From contig DATGPZ010000114.1 in the NCBI GenBank assembly GCA_035304485.1, forward strand, positions 1 through 20,235: DNA of 20,235 nucleotides, in the 5' to 3' direction. The position numbers were made by a program, and so were the translations under genes. Source of the stretch: ZC4RG17 sp035304485. Lineage in GTDB: Bacteria; Actinomycetota; Acidimicrobiia; Spongiisociales; ZC4RG35. Below, piece by piece: positions 12,441 through 20,235 of this stretch (position 1 is its first letter; each line of letters begins with the position of its first letter). The notes under the pieces are model-generated. The model did not search any database, was not told the DNA's origin, and was given only the letters and a program-made list of their open reading frames with translations.

Positions 12441-14216
12441 GTGCACGTCTGCGTCCTCACCAACCGGGATCCGAGCGGTGACCCGGCCGCCCGGGTGACG
12501 CTCCACGCCCTGACTCGAGCCGGCAACCGAATCTCGGAAGTACGCGTGCTGTCTCCATCCGCTCCAATGCCCCGGGACTCGGGTGTCGTGACGGTCCCCA
12601 GCCGTCGCCCGCGTGGAGGCGGCAAACTGGGGGCTTTGGTGCGCCGCCTCCAACCGGAGGGTTGGCGTCAGTCCGATCTGAAAAAGCGGCTGGTCTCGGC
12701 CGCGGTGACGACCGGTGCCGAGCTGTTTCTCCCGGTCCCGACCAACCTCCTCCCGGCCGCCGCCGAGGCGGCTCGACAGGTCGGCGGGGCCGTCATGCGA
12801 ACCCCCTATCAGCCTCCGGCGGGCGACGTCGACCTCATCGATCTCGCTCCCAAGCGGCCCGATCTGGCGATGCCGCCGTCCGGGAGCGGGACATTCCACA
12901 CACACGACGACGATCGGGCACCGTACCGCCCCGAGCCCGGTCGGTACGCCGGCCGCAAGGTGCTGATGGCCTACCGGAAGACCGACTCCAACCCCGGCAA
13001 GTATCTGGAGGAAGCCCTGCGCCGCTCGGGAGCAGAGGTACGCCTCGAGACGGATACGGTGGACTTCGACTCCGTCGACCCCGACACGGATCTGATCCTG
13101 TTCGTCGAGGGTCCGTATCCGGCGATCGAAGTTTCCGGCAGGACCCCCGACGTCCCGATCCTCTTCTGGTTCCACCACGGTGAGCACCATCTCCAAGCCA
13201 ACCTGCGCCTGGTCGACCGCTATCGGGCCGACGCTGTTCTGATGGCTCATTCGTGGCACCTGGCCCATTGGGTGCAGGCGCCGGTGCACAGGTTCCCGTT
13301 CGGGATCCCGATCGAACTCCTGTCGGGCCAAAAGCCGCTCGCCGACCGGCGCTACGACGTGGCGATGGTGGGGGCAAAGCTGTGGGAGGGCGGCCCCTAC
13401 ACCCGTCGCCAGCAGATCGTCGCCGAGTTGGAAGCTGCCTTCCCGGGTGAACGACTCGGTTTCGCCGAGAAGGTGACCGCCAAGGAGATGGCGGCGCTGT
13501 ATGAAGAGGCGCGAGTGATCCCCAACGAGGGCGGCACCCGCCACTACCCCATAACGATGCGGGTGTTCGAGGCCATCGCCGCCCGGGCGGTGCTCATCAC
13601 CGATGACCTGCCCGGCACGGATCTGCTCTTCGAGCCGAAACGGCACTACCTCGTACTGGAAGACGACATCGTCTCGCAGGTGAAGGGGATTCTCTCCGAC
13701 CTCGAGGCTGCCCAGGGGATCGCCGACGCCGCCTGGGAGCACGCCCACGGTCGGCACACGTACGACCACCGGGTGGACGAGTTGTTCCACATCGCTTCCG
13801 GGGCCACCAAGCGGGATCCCTCGATCGCGGTGCCGACGACGGAGTTGGCAGCCCTCATCGACCGCGATGCCGAGGTGCAACGCGTCGCTCAGATCGGGGC
13901 ACCCGAGCTGTGGGAGGAGTTGCCCAGTCGCCAGGTCTTCGACGCCTCGACGTTGGATCCGGCTCGCCTGGCGCCGGAGAAGATGGAGACGATCGCCATC
14001 CGCTCCGACGACGTGTCCGGCTATCGCGACGTCATGCGGGCCGCCCGCCGCTACCTGTATTTCGAGGGCGAGGCCGCCGGGTTGGAGGAGTACCTCGCCG
14101 AGGAGCAGCCCCAGGCGGTGGTGGAACGACTCGGCCGTCTCATTCGCGTCGACCTCTTGGCGGAGTCGTATCGCGTCATGCCGCACGAGGTCATCGAAGA
14201 CGACCCGGCATCGTGA
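12441..14216 (+). CDS. CgeB-like glycosyltransferase with N- and C-terminal extensions
   Basis: A protein of 591 residues with no signal peptide or membrane helix. The central part (about 170-455) matches the CgeB/GT-B type. GRKVLMAYRKTDSNPGKYLE opens the Rossmann half, and FWFHHGEHH (242-250) and VLMAHSWHLAHW (266-277) follow. The donor half has GGTRHYPITMRVFEAIA (364-380), then ITDDLPGTDLLFEPKRHYLV, the usual signature for C-terminal sugar-nucleotide binding. The first 170 residues resemble another Rossmann-like half (VHVCVLTNRDPSGDPAARV). About 135 helical, charged residues follow the donor domain. The GTG at 12441 is supported by the -10 box upstream and by the conserved start of the fold. 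The stop overlaps the next start in a GTGA. It likely adds a sugar to the polymer built by the following genes. Confidence 0.85.
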   Translation: MHVCVLTNRDPSGDPAARVTLHALTRAGNRISEVRVLSPSAPMPRDSGVVTVPSRRPRGGGKLGALVRRLQPEGWRQSDLKKRLVSAAVTTGAELFLPVPTNLLPAAAEAARQVGGAVMRTPYQPPAGDVDLIDLAPKRPDLAMPPSGSGTFHTHDDDRAPYRPEPGRYAGRKVLMAYRKTDSNPGKYLEEALRRSGAEVRLETDTVDFDSVDPDTDLILFVEGPYPAIEVSGRTPDVPILFWFHHGEHHLQANLRLVDRYRADAVLMAHSWHLAHWVQAPVHRFPFGIPIELLSGQKPLADRRYDVAMVGAKLWEGGPYTRRQQIVAELEAAFPGERLGFAEKVTAKEMAALYEEARVIPNEGGTRHYPITMRVFEAIAARAVLITDDLPGTDLLFEPKRHYLVLEDDIVSQVKGILSDLEAAQGIADAAWEHAHGRHTYDHRVDELFHIASGATKRDPSIAVPTTELAALIDRDAEVQRVAQIGAPELWEELPSRQVFDASTLDPARLAPEKMETIAIRSDDVSGYRDVMRAARRYLYFEGEAAGLEEYLAEEQPQAVVERLGRLIRVDLLAESYRVMPHEVIEDDPAS

Positions 14217-16759
14217 CCCTGCGACCACACAACGACTGGAGCGGGATCGTCCCCGACCCGGCTGCCGCCGAGGCTTTGACCGCAGCGGTGGTGATCCCCG
14301 TATACAACCGGCCCGACCTGCTCGCTCGCACTCTGGCCGGCCTCGAGCGCTCCACCCGGAAAGTCCCGGTGATCGTCGCCGATGACGGTTCTACGGCCGA
14401 CATCGCCTCGGTCGTCGAGGCATCGCCTCTCGACGTGACGCTGGTCCGCCAGGAACACGACGGCAATGGGGCAGCCCGCGCCCGGAATCTCGGAGCGGCT
14501 CACGCTGGAGACGTCGACGTCCTGATCTTCGTGGACGCCGACTGCATCCCCCATCCGGATCTGGTCGCCAACCACCTGGCCTGGCACACGGCCTCCGAGT
14601 CGGTGGTGACGATCGGACGACGAGTCCACGTGCGAGTGGCGGACATCCCCATCGAGTCGATAGCGTCCGGCGAAGCCGACCTGGAAACCCGCATCCAAAC
14701 GGGCTTCTCTGGCCGACCGGACTTCCGCACCGTGCTCCAACGGAGGACGGCGCACTCGACCGCGGGCGACGAAGCCTTCCGCACCTTCGTGTCGTCGAAC
14801 GTGGCCGTCCCTCGTTTTCTGTTCGAGGCCACGGGCGGATTCGCCGACCGGTTCCCCCACTGGGGGGCCGAAGACACCGAGCTCGGTTGGCGCCTGTGGC
14901 AGGAGGGAGCCTTCTTCGTACCGGTCGAGAACGCCCTCGTCTACCACCAACTCGACGAGGACGAGGAGGGAGGCTACGAGGGCCGCAAGACAGCCCGCCT
15001 CCTGAACGACGGCGCGCTGGCGACCCTCGTCCCCCACGGCTTCTACCGGAAGCCGCGGCGGGACGTGATCTACGAAGTCCCAAAGGTCTCGATCGTGGTG
15101 CACCAACCTCCGACCACGCTGGACGACCTCTGGAGCGACGTCGCCTCGCAGACTGCTCCCGACTTCGAGCTGATCCTGGCCGGGTGCGACGAGCGCCATG
15201 AGCCGATGGCGGGCTTGCTCGAGGGCGATCCCCGGGTGAGCCTGGTCTCCTCGCTCGCCGAGGGCATCGCCGCCGCCCGCGGGGAGCTCGTGGTCACCGT
15301 CCACGGGTCGGCCGCCTTGGACCATCGTTTCCTCGCCCGGGTGGTGAAGCATTTCCACGACCGGCCAACAGCCTCCTCGTTGACCGTCGGCTACACGATC
15401 CCCTCCGATCCTCCACAGACCTACCTATCCGCCGATGACGCGACCTTCGTGGATTCGGGTTGGCAGGGCGAATTGCCGATCGTGACGATCGCCCGCCGAC
15501 GTGACTGGGTGAAGGCACGGAGCCTCGAACCGACTCAGGCCTGGGCGGAGATCCGTCGTCTGGATCGCCCCGATCATCTCCCCCAAGGGCTCGTCTGGCT
15601 GCCCGGGGCCCGCCGGACACCTCGACCCGCCGGGTTCGTGGCCAATCGACCCACGCGAGCGGAGATGGTGAAAGATCTCCGTTCCGACCCCCGCCGGGCG
15701 GTGCGCACCGTCGCCAAGATCCTGCGAGCCCGAAGCCAGGGCGTGCCTTACAGCATCCCGACCGCCCACGAACCCGAACAGGCATCCACGTCCCAGGATC
15801 GTCGCCCTCATGCCCGCTACGTCGGCTGGGTCGGTTACGACAATCTCGGCGACGAAGCCATGCTGGAGGCGGCCCGACGTCTGCTGCCCTGGGCCGACGT
15901 AGAGACCTCGGGCAGCCCTCGCGACCTCCTGCTCCTCGGAGGCGGCACACTCATCAACCGCAGCACCTATCTCGGCTGGCTAGCGGAGCGCGACAGTCCT
16001 CGAATCGAACGCGCCGTCCTCGGCACCGGAGTGGCCAACCCCGCCTACTGGGGTGTCACCGAACCGGTCGATGGCTGGTTGCGGTGGCTTTCGACTTGCT
16101 GCTACGTCGGGGTCCGCGGGCCCCGATCCGAAGCCACCCTCCGGGAATGGGGCTACGACGGGCCATTGGAGGTGAGCGGCGACCCGGCTCTGCTCCTCGA
16201 ACGGCCATCAGGGGCCGAATCGTCACAGTCGCGCATCGTCGTGTCACCCGCGTGGACGAACGGCGAACTGTGGGGCGAGTCGGACGAAGCCGTCATGGAC
16301 ACCCTTGCGAAGAGCGTCAGGCAGTGGCTCGGTGAGGGACGGGAGGTCGCATTCCTCTCCTGCAACCCCGCCGACGACCGGCCGATCTTCGAAATCATGC
16401 GTGAGGCCGGCAAGCCCGATCTCCCCTACACGCCCGGGTATCGAGACATGGACGCCGCTCTGCGTCTCCTCGCCTCCGCCGGCCTCGTGGTGGGAGAACG
16501 CCTACATGCGGTGGTGCTGGCGGCTGCCGTCGGAGCGCCGTTCGTGGCCCTGGAGTACCGCCCCAAGCTCGCCGATTTCGCCGCTTCGGTCGGCGCCGAC
16601 GAGGTCGTCCTGCGCACCGACCAGTTGAGCGTGGACCGGATCGAGGACGCAGGCCGGCGGGCGGTCGAGCTGCAGCCGACGGTTGCCCAACACGTCGACG
16701 ACTACCGGCGGCGTCTGCGTGCGGCCGGCCAGGTGATCCGGGAGGCGGTCGAAGGATGA
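14213..16759 (+). CDS. three-domain protein: GT2 + degenerate GT2 + polysaccharide pyruvyltransferase
   Basis: A protein of 848 residues. Domain 1 (about 23-285) is a GT-A transferase: AAVVIPVYNRPD (24-35), VADDGS (55-60), FVDADCIPHP with DAD at 108-110, and HWGAEDTELGWRL (216-228). Domain 2 (about 290-425) keeps GT2-like order (VSIVVHQPP, ASQTAPDFELILAG, GIAAARGELVV), but the DxD position reads VHGSAALD, so catalysis is doubtful. Domain 3 (about 535-845) is a CsaB/WcaK-type pyruvyltransferase: YVGWVGYDNLGDEAM (536-550), DLLLLGGGTLIN (571-582), GVRGPRSEATL (633-643) and VGERLHAVVLAAAVGAPFVALEY (760-782). That family transfers pyruvate from phosphoenolpyruvate to form ketals on cell-wall sugars. 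The GTG at 14213 overlaps the previous stop. The frame is open throughout, so the fusion is not an obvious artefact. Confidence 0.9.
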   Translation: MTLRPHNDWSGIVPDPAAAEALTAAVVIPVYNRPDLLARTLAGLERSTRKVPVIVADDGSTADIASVVEASPLDVTLVRQEHDGNGAARARNLGAAHAGDVDVLIFVDADCIPHPDLVANHLAWHTASESVVTIGRRVHVRVADIPIESIASGEADLETRIQTGFSGRPDFRTVLQRRTAHSTAGDEAFRTFVSSNVAVPRFLFEATGGFADRFPHWGAEDTELGWRLWQEGAFFVPVENALVYHQLDEDEEGGYEGRKTARLLNDGALATLVPHGFYRKPRRDVIYEVPKVSIVVHQPPTTLDDLWSDVASQTAPDFELILAGCDERHEPMAGLLEGDPRVSLVSSLAEGIAAARGELVVTVHGSAALDHRFLARVVKHFHDRPTASSLTVGYTIPSDPPQTYLSADDATFVDSGWQGELPIVTIARRRDWVKARSLEPTQAWAEIRRLDRPDHLPQGLVWLPGARRTPRPAGFVANRPTRAEMVKDLRSDPRRAVRTVAKILRARSQGVPYSIPTAHEPEQASTSQDRRPHARYVGWVGYDNLGDEAMLEAARRLLPWADVETSGSPRDLLLLGGGTLINRSTYLGWLAERDSPRIERAVLGTGVANPAYWGVTEPVDGWLRWLSTCCYVGVRGPRSEATLREWGYDGPLEVSGDPALLLERPSGAESSQSRIVVSPAWTNGELWGESDEAVMDTLAKSVRQWLGEGREVAFLSCNPADDRPIFEIMREAGKPDLPYTPGYRDMDAALRLLASAGLVVGERLHAVVLAAAVGAPFVALEYRPKLADFAASVGADEVVLRTDQLSVDRIEDAGRRAVELQPTVAQHVDDYRRRLRAAGQVIREAVEG

Positions 16760-18168
16760 AGGTGTGCATGTTCGTCAAGAACTCCTTCGAGTACGACGCC
16801 CGCGTCACGAAGGAGGCGAAGACTCTCATCGACGCCGGCCACCACGTCACGGTCATCGCCTACCACGTGCCAGGAGTGACCGCCGAGCACGAGGTTCGAC
16901 CCGACGGCATCGAGGTGAAGCGGATCAGCCGAGTGAACCTCGGGGTCGACGCCCTCAACCGACTCGCCGCCCGCTACGCCGGAGCGATCGAAGAGCGGCA
17001 TTCGCGTCTTACGGGTGAGCCGGTCGACGTCGAGCGGGCGCGCCGCGAGGGCCGCATCCAGCCTCCGTCCACTGTGGCGCCGGGAGCAGCGCCGGAGGTG
17101 CAGGTCGACCAGCCCTCCCCGTCCTCGCCCCCGACCACACTGAGCCGCATCTGGGGCGAAGTCTCGACACCGATCCTTCGCTCGGTGACGAAGGTGGCCC
17201 GTTTCGGCTTCCGCGTGGTCAAGGCCCTCCTCGGACGACAGGGCCGGGCACTCAAGACCCTGGCCATAAACCGGCGGATGATCCGGGCCGGAGTGGCGGA
17301 GGCCGCCGACGTCTACCACTCCCACGACCTCAACACCCTCTACGTGGGCCACGTCTGCAAGCAGCGCACCGGTGCCCGTCTCGTCTACGACAGCCACGAA
17401 CTGCAGACCGAGCGCAGCCGGATGGGCTTCTGGTGGAAGCAGTGGGCGCTGTGGAACGAACGTCGATGGTTGCCGTCTGCCGACGCCCTGATCGTCGCCA
17501 GCCCACCCTGGATCGACCACATCCGCGGCCTCTACGGACACGTGCCCGATCCGGCGGTGGCGGTGATCAACACCCCGGAGCCGACCGAAGTCGTTCCCCG
17601 CGATCTGCGTCCGGAGCTGGGATTGGCTCCCGGCACGCCGCTGATGCTCTATCAGGGGTCGATCCAGGAGAACCGCGGCATCGAACCGGCCATCGATGCG
17701 GTGGAACGACTGGACGACGTCGTGCTGGTCATCGTTGGCTACGGCTACTACCGCGACGCGTTGGAAGAGATGGTCGCCCGGCGCAACCTCGGCGACAAGG
17801 TTCGGTTCTTCGGACCGATACCCAATCACGAGCTGCTGCATTGGACCGCCTCGGCCGACGTCGGCTTGTGCAACATCGTCAACGCCTCTCTCAGCTACTA
17901 CACGACGCTGCCGAACAAGCTGTTCGAGTACATGATGGCGGAGGTCCCGGTTCTGGGCTCTGACTCCCCCGGGATCGGCCGCGTCGTGGCCGAGACAGGA
18001 GTAGGCGAGGTGATCGACCCCGTCGACCCGGAAGCCATCGCTGCTGCCACGCGCAAGATCCTGGCCGACCCGGAGCCGTACCGAGCCGCATGCCGGAGGG
18101 CCCGGAACCGCTACAACTGGCAGGTGGAGTCCGAGAAGCTGCTGTCGGTGTACGAGCGCCTGAAATGA
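16756..18168 (+). CDS. GT4 family glycosyltransferase
   Basis: A 470-residue GT-B enzyme, cytoplasmic by the absence of signal or membrane segments. It begins MKVCMFVKNSFEYDARVTKE, a common start for this GT4 group. VYHSHDLNTL (about 185) and LVYDSHELQTERSRMG (about 212) follow in the N-terminal half. The C-terminal half has YQGSIQENRGIEPAI, FFGPIPNHELLHWTASADVG and LPNKLFEYMMAEVPVLGSD, the donor-binding segment. Between the first strand cluster and the HDLN motif there is an insert of about 90 residues that is rich in Pro, Ser and Ala and then basic and amphipathic, perhaps a membrane-surface contact. The ATG overlaps the previous TGA in an ATGA, with GGAGG ten bases upstream. It belongs to the same operon as its neighbours; sugar unknown. 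Confidence 0.9.
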   Translation: MKVCMFVKNSFEYDARVTKEAKTLIDAGHHVTVIAYHVPGVTAEHEVRPDGIEVKRISRVNLGVDALNRLAARYAGAIEERHSRLTGEPVDVERARREGRIQPPSTVAPGAAPEVQVDQPSPSSPPTTLSRIWGEVSTPILRSVTKVARFGFRVVKALLGRQGRALKTLAINRRMIRAGVAEAADVYHSHDLNTLYVGHVCKQRTGARLVYDSHELQTERSRMGFWWKQWALWNERRWLPSADALIVASPPWIDHIRGLYGHVPDPAVAVINTPEPTEVVPRDLRPELGLAPGTPLMLYQGSIQENRGIEPAIDAVERLDDVVLVIVGYGYYRDALEEMVARRNLGDKVRFFGPIPNHELLHWTASADVGLCNIVNASLSYYTTLPNKLFEYMMAEVPVLGSDSPGIGRVVAETGVGEVIDPVDPEAIAAATRKILADPEPYRAACRRARNRYNWQVESEKLLSVYERLK

Positions 18169-18929
18169 CCTCCATACCACGACCCTCGCTGGAGCAGGCG
18201 GCCCAGACCTGGCTCGCCCAGACCGACGCCTCGATGGACGACCCCAGCCTCATCCGTCTGCGGGCGGCCCTGGAGGACTTCCTGGCCAAGCGGTTCCACG
18301 GCGCGGCGGCGGATCTCCGGGCCGTCCACGACCTACGCAACTCCCTACTCGACGACGGACGTTCGATCGAGTCGCACGTGGCCGAAGGCGCGCAGTCGTG
18401 GGACCGTTCCTCCCTCGGGAAGGCCGCGTCGGACTCAGCACCCCCGGAACTGGGAAGGCTGCTCTTCAGCCTGGTGTGGAATCTCCGCCCTGGCTCGGTG
18501 CTCGAACTCGGAACCAACATCGGGATCTCTGCTGCCTATCTCCAGGTGGGCCTGCAGCACACCGGCGGCGGCGAGCTCACGACGATCGAGGCGAGCGGCG
18601 CCCGTCTCGTCCTGGCGGAACGCCATTTCGACGCTCTCGGTCTCGCCCACCCGAACTGGGTGGAGGGCTATTTCGACGACGTGTTGGCCGACTGCCTGGC
18701 CGAGATCCGGCCACCCGACCTGGCATTCATCGACGGCAACCACCGGGAAGACGCCACCGTCCGCTACTTCCATCTCGTCGGCGAGGCGATGCCCGCCGGA
18801 GCGGTGATGGTGTTCGACGACATCCGCTGGTCCGAGGGCATGCTCGGAGCATGGGAGGAGATCTCTCGGTCGACTGCTGTCACCGCCTCCGTGGACCTGG
18901 GTCGGATCGGACTCGTGGTCCGCAGCTGA
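18165..18929 (+). CDS. class I SAM-dependent methyltransferase
   Basis: A 254-residue protein. The first 95 residues are helical without a recognised motif. The Rossmann methyltransferase domain follows: SVLELGTNIGISAAYL (111-126) is the SAM-binding glycine motif, LTTIEAS (138-144) ends with the acidic ribose-binding Glu, LAFIDGNHREDATVRYF (186-202) and VMVFDDIRWSEGM (214-226) resemble the Methyltransf_24/cephalosporin-hydroxylase-like group. The substrate is inferred from context only: a sugar of the polymer made by this operon, or its lipid-linked intermediate. The ATG at 18165 overlaps the glycosyltransferase stop in an ATGA; a longer frame from 18090 would run deep into that gene. It is the last gene of the run. 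Confidence 0.87.
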   Translation: MTSIPRPSLEQAAQTWLAQTDASMDDPSLIRLRAALEDFLAKRFHGAAADLRAVHDLRNSLLDDGRSIESHVAEGAQSWDRSSLGKAASDSAPPELGRLLFSLVWNLRPGSVLELGTNIGISAAYLQVGLQHTGGGELTTIEASGARLVLAERHFDALGLAHPNWVEGYFDDVLADCLAEIRPPDLAFIDGNHREDATVRYFHLVGEAMPAGAVMVFDDIRWSEGMLGAWEEISRSTAVTASVDLGRIGLVVRS

Positions 18930-18930
18930 A

Positions 18931-18958
18931 CGGCGGAGCCACTGCATCGCTCCCGCCG
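18931..18958. terminator. hairpin between convergent genes, possible terminator
   Basis: CGGCGGAGC (18931-18939) and GCTCCCGCCG (18949-18958) form a 9-pair stem with one bulged base and a 9-base loop, starting directly after the methyltransferase stop. It lies in the 46-base gap between two converging genes, where a bidirectional stop signal would be expected. There is no T-tract on either side, so it is not a standard intrinsic terminator. Confidence 0.35.
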
Positions 18959-18975
18959 CCAAAGAACGGAACCGA

Positions 18976-20235
18976 TCAGCCCGCTTCGACGCGTCCCTCT
19001 GACGGGAGGTAGAAGACCTCGCTCGCTAACCCTTCCGCTACGACCCGCCCACGAGCTTCATACAGCGACTCGTCCACCTGCCAGGTGTGCTCGTCACCGC
19101 CCCGTCCGTAAGCGAACTCGAAACGGGACGTGGAGTAGATCGACATCCCAAGAGCATTCATTCCGCGGATGAAGGTCGAATCGACCCGGGCGTGTCGATG
19201 CGGGAATCGCACCGCCTCCCAAGTGCTGCGTCGACCGACGAATGTGGGGCCGGGAACATAGCTGGTGAAGCGGTACTCGTTTCCAGACTCCATCAGGAAG
19301 GTCCGGTCGAGACGCGAGTCGTACAGGTGGTGCGTCAGTTTCCCGACCAAGTCGGCGCCGGTCCGCTCGAGCTCGAGCACGGCTTCTTCCAGGTAGAGCG
19401 GTCCGTAGTGATCGTCGTCGTCGATCTTCGCCCAGGCCTCGGTGGTCGTGTCTTCGAGCAGCATGTTCAAGCATCTCCCCATCGGCACCTGCTCGGGGAA
19501 GTGCTGAAAACGGACTCGATCACCGAAACGCGTCTCGGCCAGCCGCCGGACCTCGCCCGCGACGTCGAACCCGTGAGTTCCAACTGCAACGTGGACGCGG
19601 CCGGTGTCCATGCGTCCGAGCTGTTCGATCGCGGCACCCACTCGATGTGGTCTTCGCGTCATCAGAACCGCGGTGACTTCTGGCGCACCTCGCGGGGCTT
19701 CCATCCCGACAGCCTCCAACAACGTCGCGGCCGTATCGCGGATCGTGCGGCCTCGGGACCCGACGATGCGCTGCGCCACCTCCTCGGCCTCGAGCGCACC
19801 GGAGGGCTCCATCGGCTCGATCGGCGTCGCCGCCTCGAACTGCACGGCTGCCGCGATCGGGCCCCCGCCGACGAGGACGTCGACTCCGGTCCCACCCAGT
19901 GCCTGCGCCAACCCATTCGACGGGTCGAAGGCGATGAGGGGCTGGCGGCCCGGCCACTCGAACCAGCGGCGCAGTGCTTCCGGCACTTCCTTTCCGCCCA
20001 CGATCACGAGGTCGAGTCCCGCCATTCCAGCCTCGTCGATCGTGGCGATGTCTACCGCATCGAAAGCACGGTGTATCCACGCTGGTGCCCCGGAGACACC
20101 CACCCGGATCGAAGGAAACGTGATCCGCCGGCGTTCGGGCACGTCCTGCGGTGGCGGAGCAGGAGTCTTGCGGCCCGGGAGACGGATCGAGAATTTGGCT
20201 GCCGCTTCGGCGACCCGTGCGCGCCGGCGCCACAT
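18976..20235 (-). CDS. GT-A fold glycosyltransferase-like protein (5' end at window edge)
   Basis: At least 419 residues; the first visible ATG is the last three bases of the window, so the true start may lie outside. The N-terminus is basic and proline-rich (1-35). Residues 40-185 form an alpha/beta region (RVGVSGAPAWIHRAF, LDLVIVGGKEVPEAL, PLIAFDPSNG) that I cannot name. The GT2-like core follows: VTAVLMTRRPHRVGAAIEQL (187-206), VAVGTHG, MGRCLNMLL and the metal-binding acidic run AKIDDDDHYGPLYLEEAV (269-286). After this come YVPGPTFVGRRSTWEAVRF and VDSTFIRGMNALG, which resemble the acceptor-side portion of such enzymes. Placement beside the polysaccharide operon suggests a role in the same envelope glycan, although it is transcribed towards it. 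Confidence 0.8.
   Translation of the reverse strand: MWRRRARVAEAAAKFSIRLPGRKTPAPPPQDVPERRRITFPSIRVGVSGAPAWIHRAFDAVDIATIDEAGMAGLDLVIVGGKEVPEALRRWFEWPGRQPLIAFDPSNGLAQALGGTGVDVLVGGGPIAAAVQFEAATPIEPMEPSGALEAEEVAQRIVGSRGRTIRDTAATLLEAVGMEAPRGAPEVTAVLMTRRPHRVGAAIEQLGRMDTGRVHVAVGTHGFDVAGEVRRLAETRFGDRVRFQHFPEQVPMGRCLNMLLEDTTTEAWAKIDDDDHYGPLYLEEAVLELERTGADLVGKLTHHLYDSRLDRTFLMESGNEYRFTSYVPGPTFVGRRSTWEAVRFPHRHARVDSTFIRGMNALGMSIYSTSRFEFAYGRGGDEHTWQVDESLYEARGRVVAEGLASEVFYLPSEGRVEAG

Noticed and set aside
14051..15358. Minus-strand open frame of about 435 codons opposite the GT2-pyruvyltransferase gene
   Set aside because: Opposite strand of conserved glycosyltransferase motifs; lacks a plausible start region and any motif. 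Similar frames opposite 12441-14216 and 16756-18168 were rejected for the same reason.

Overview
The window is GC-rich (roughly two thirds G+C), gene-dense DNA. It is most likely from an actinobacterium, probably class Acidimicrobiia or a close relative. That placement is an inference from base composition, GTG/TTG starts, leaderless-looking promoters and a cysteine-bearing S-layer-homology (SLH)-like repeat of the form GITRGCNPPxNDRFCP...VTRGQMAAFL, which I associate with that group. I see no tRNA, rRNA, CRISPR array, insertion sequence or phage gene. No gene-free stretch exceeds 300 bases; the longest gap is under 100.

Left part (1-4093): the 5' end of an unidentified gene and a polytopic membrane protein on the minus strand, then an ExoA-like family 2 glycosyltransferase on the plus strand. 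That gene converges on, and overlaps by 56 bases, a minus-strand pair: a nucleotide-sugar dehydrogenase and a GT4-type glycosyltransferase joined by a GTGA overlap.

Centre (4167-12403): five adjacent genes for secreted proteins with unrelated catalytic domains, all carrying the same SLH-like repeats (14 copies in total). They are a SpoIID/LytB-type glycan-strand enzyme, an M15 peptidase with FG-GAP repeats, a PQQ-type sugar dehydrogenase, a CAP/SCP protein, and a subtilisin transcribed divergently from the other four.

Right part (12441-20235): a tightly coupled plus-strand operon for polysaccharide assembly. It holds a CgeB-like glycosyltransferase, a three-domain protein (GT2, degenerate GT2, polysaccharide pyruvyltransferase), a GT4 glycosyltransferase and a SAM methyltransferase, with successive genes sharing 4-base start/stop overlaps. 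A further GT-A protein converges from the right edge.

Reading of the whole: in Bacillus, Paenibacillus and Thermus, SLH domains hold proteins to the cell wall by binding a pyruvylated wall polysaccharide made by a CsaB-type pyruvyltransferase. Here an array of SLH-like enzymes lies directly beside a pyruvyltransferase fused to glycosyltransferase domains. The most interesting hypothesis is that one locus encodes both a set of wall-bound surface enzymes and the polymer that anchors them.
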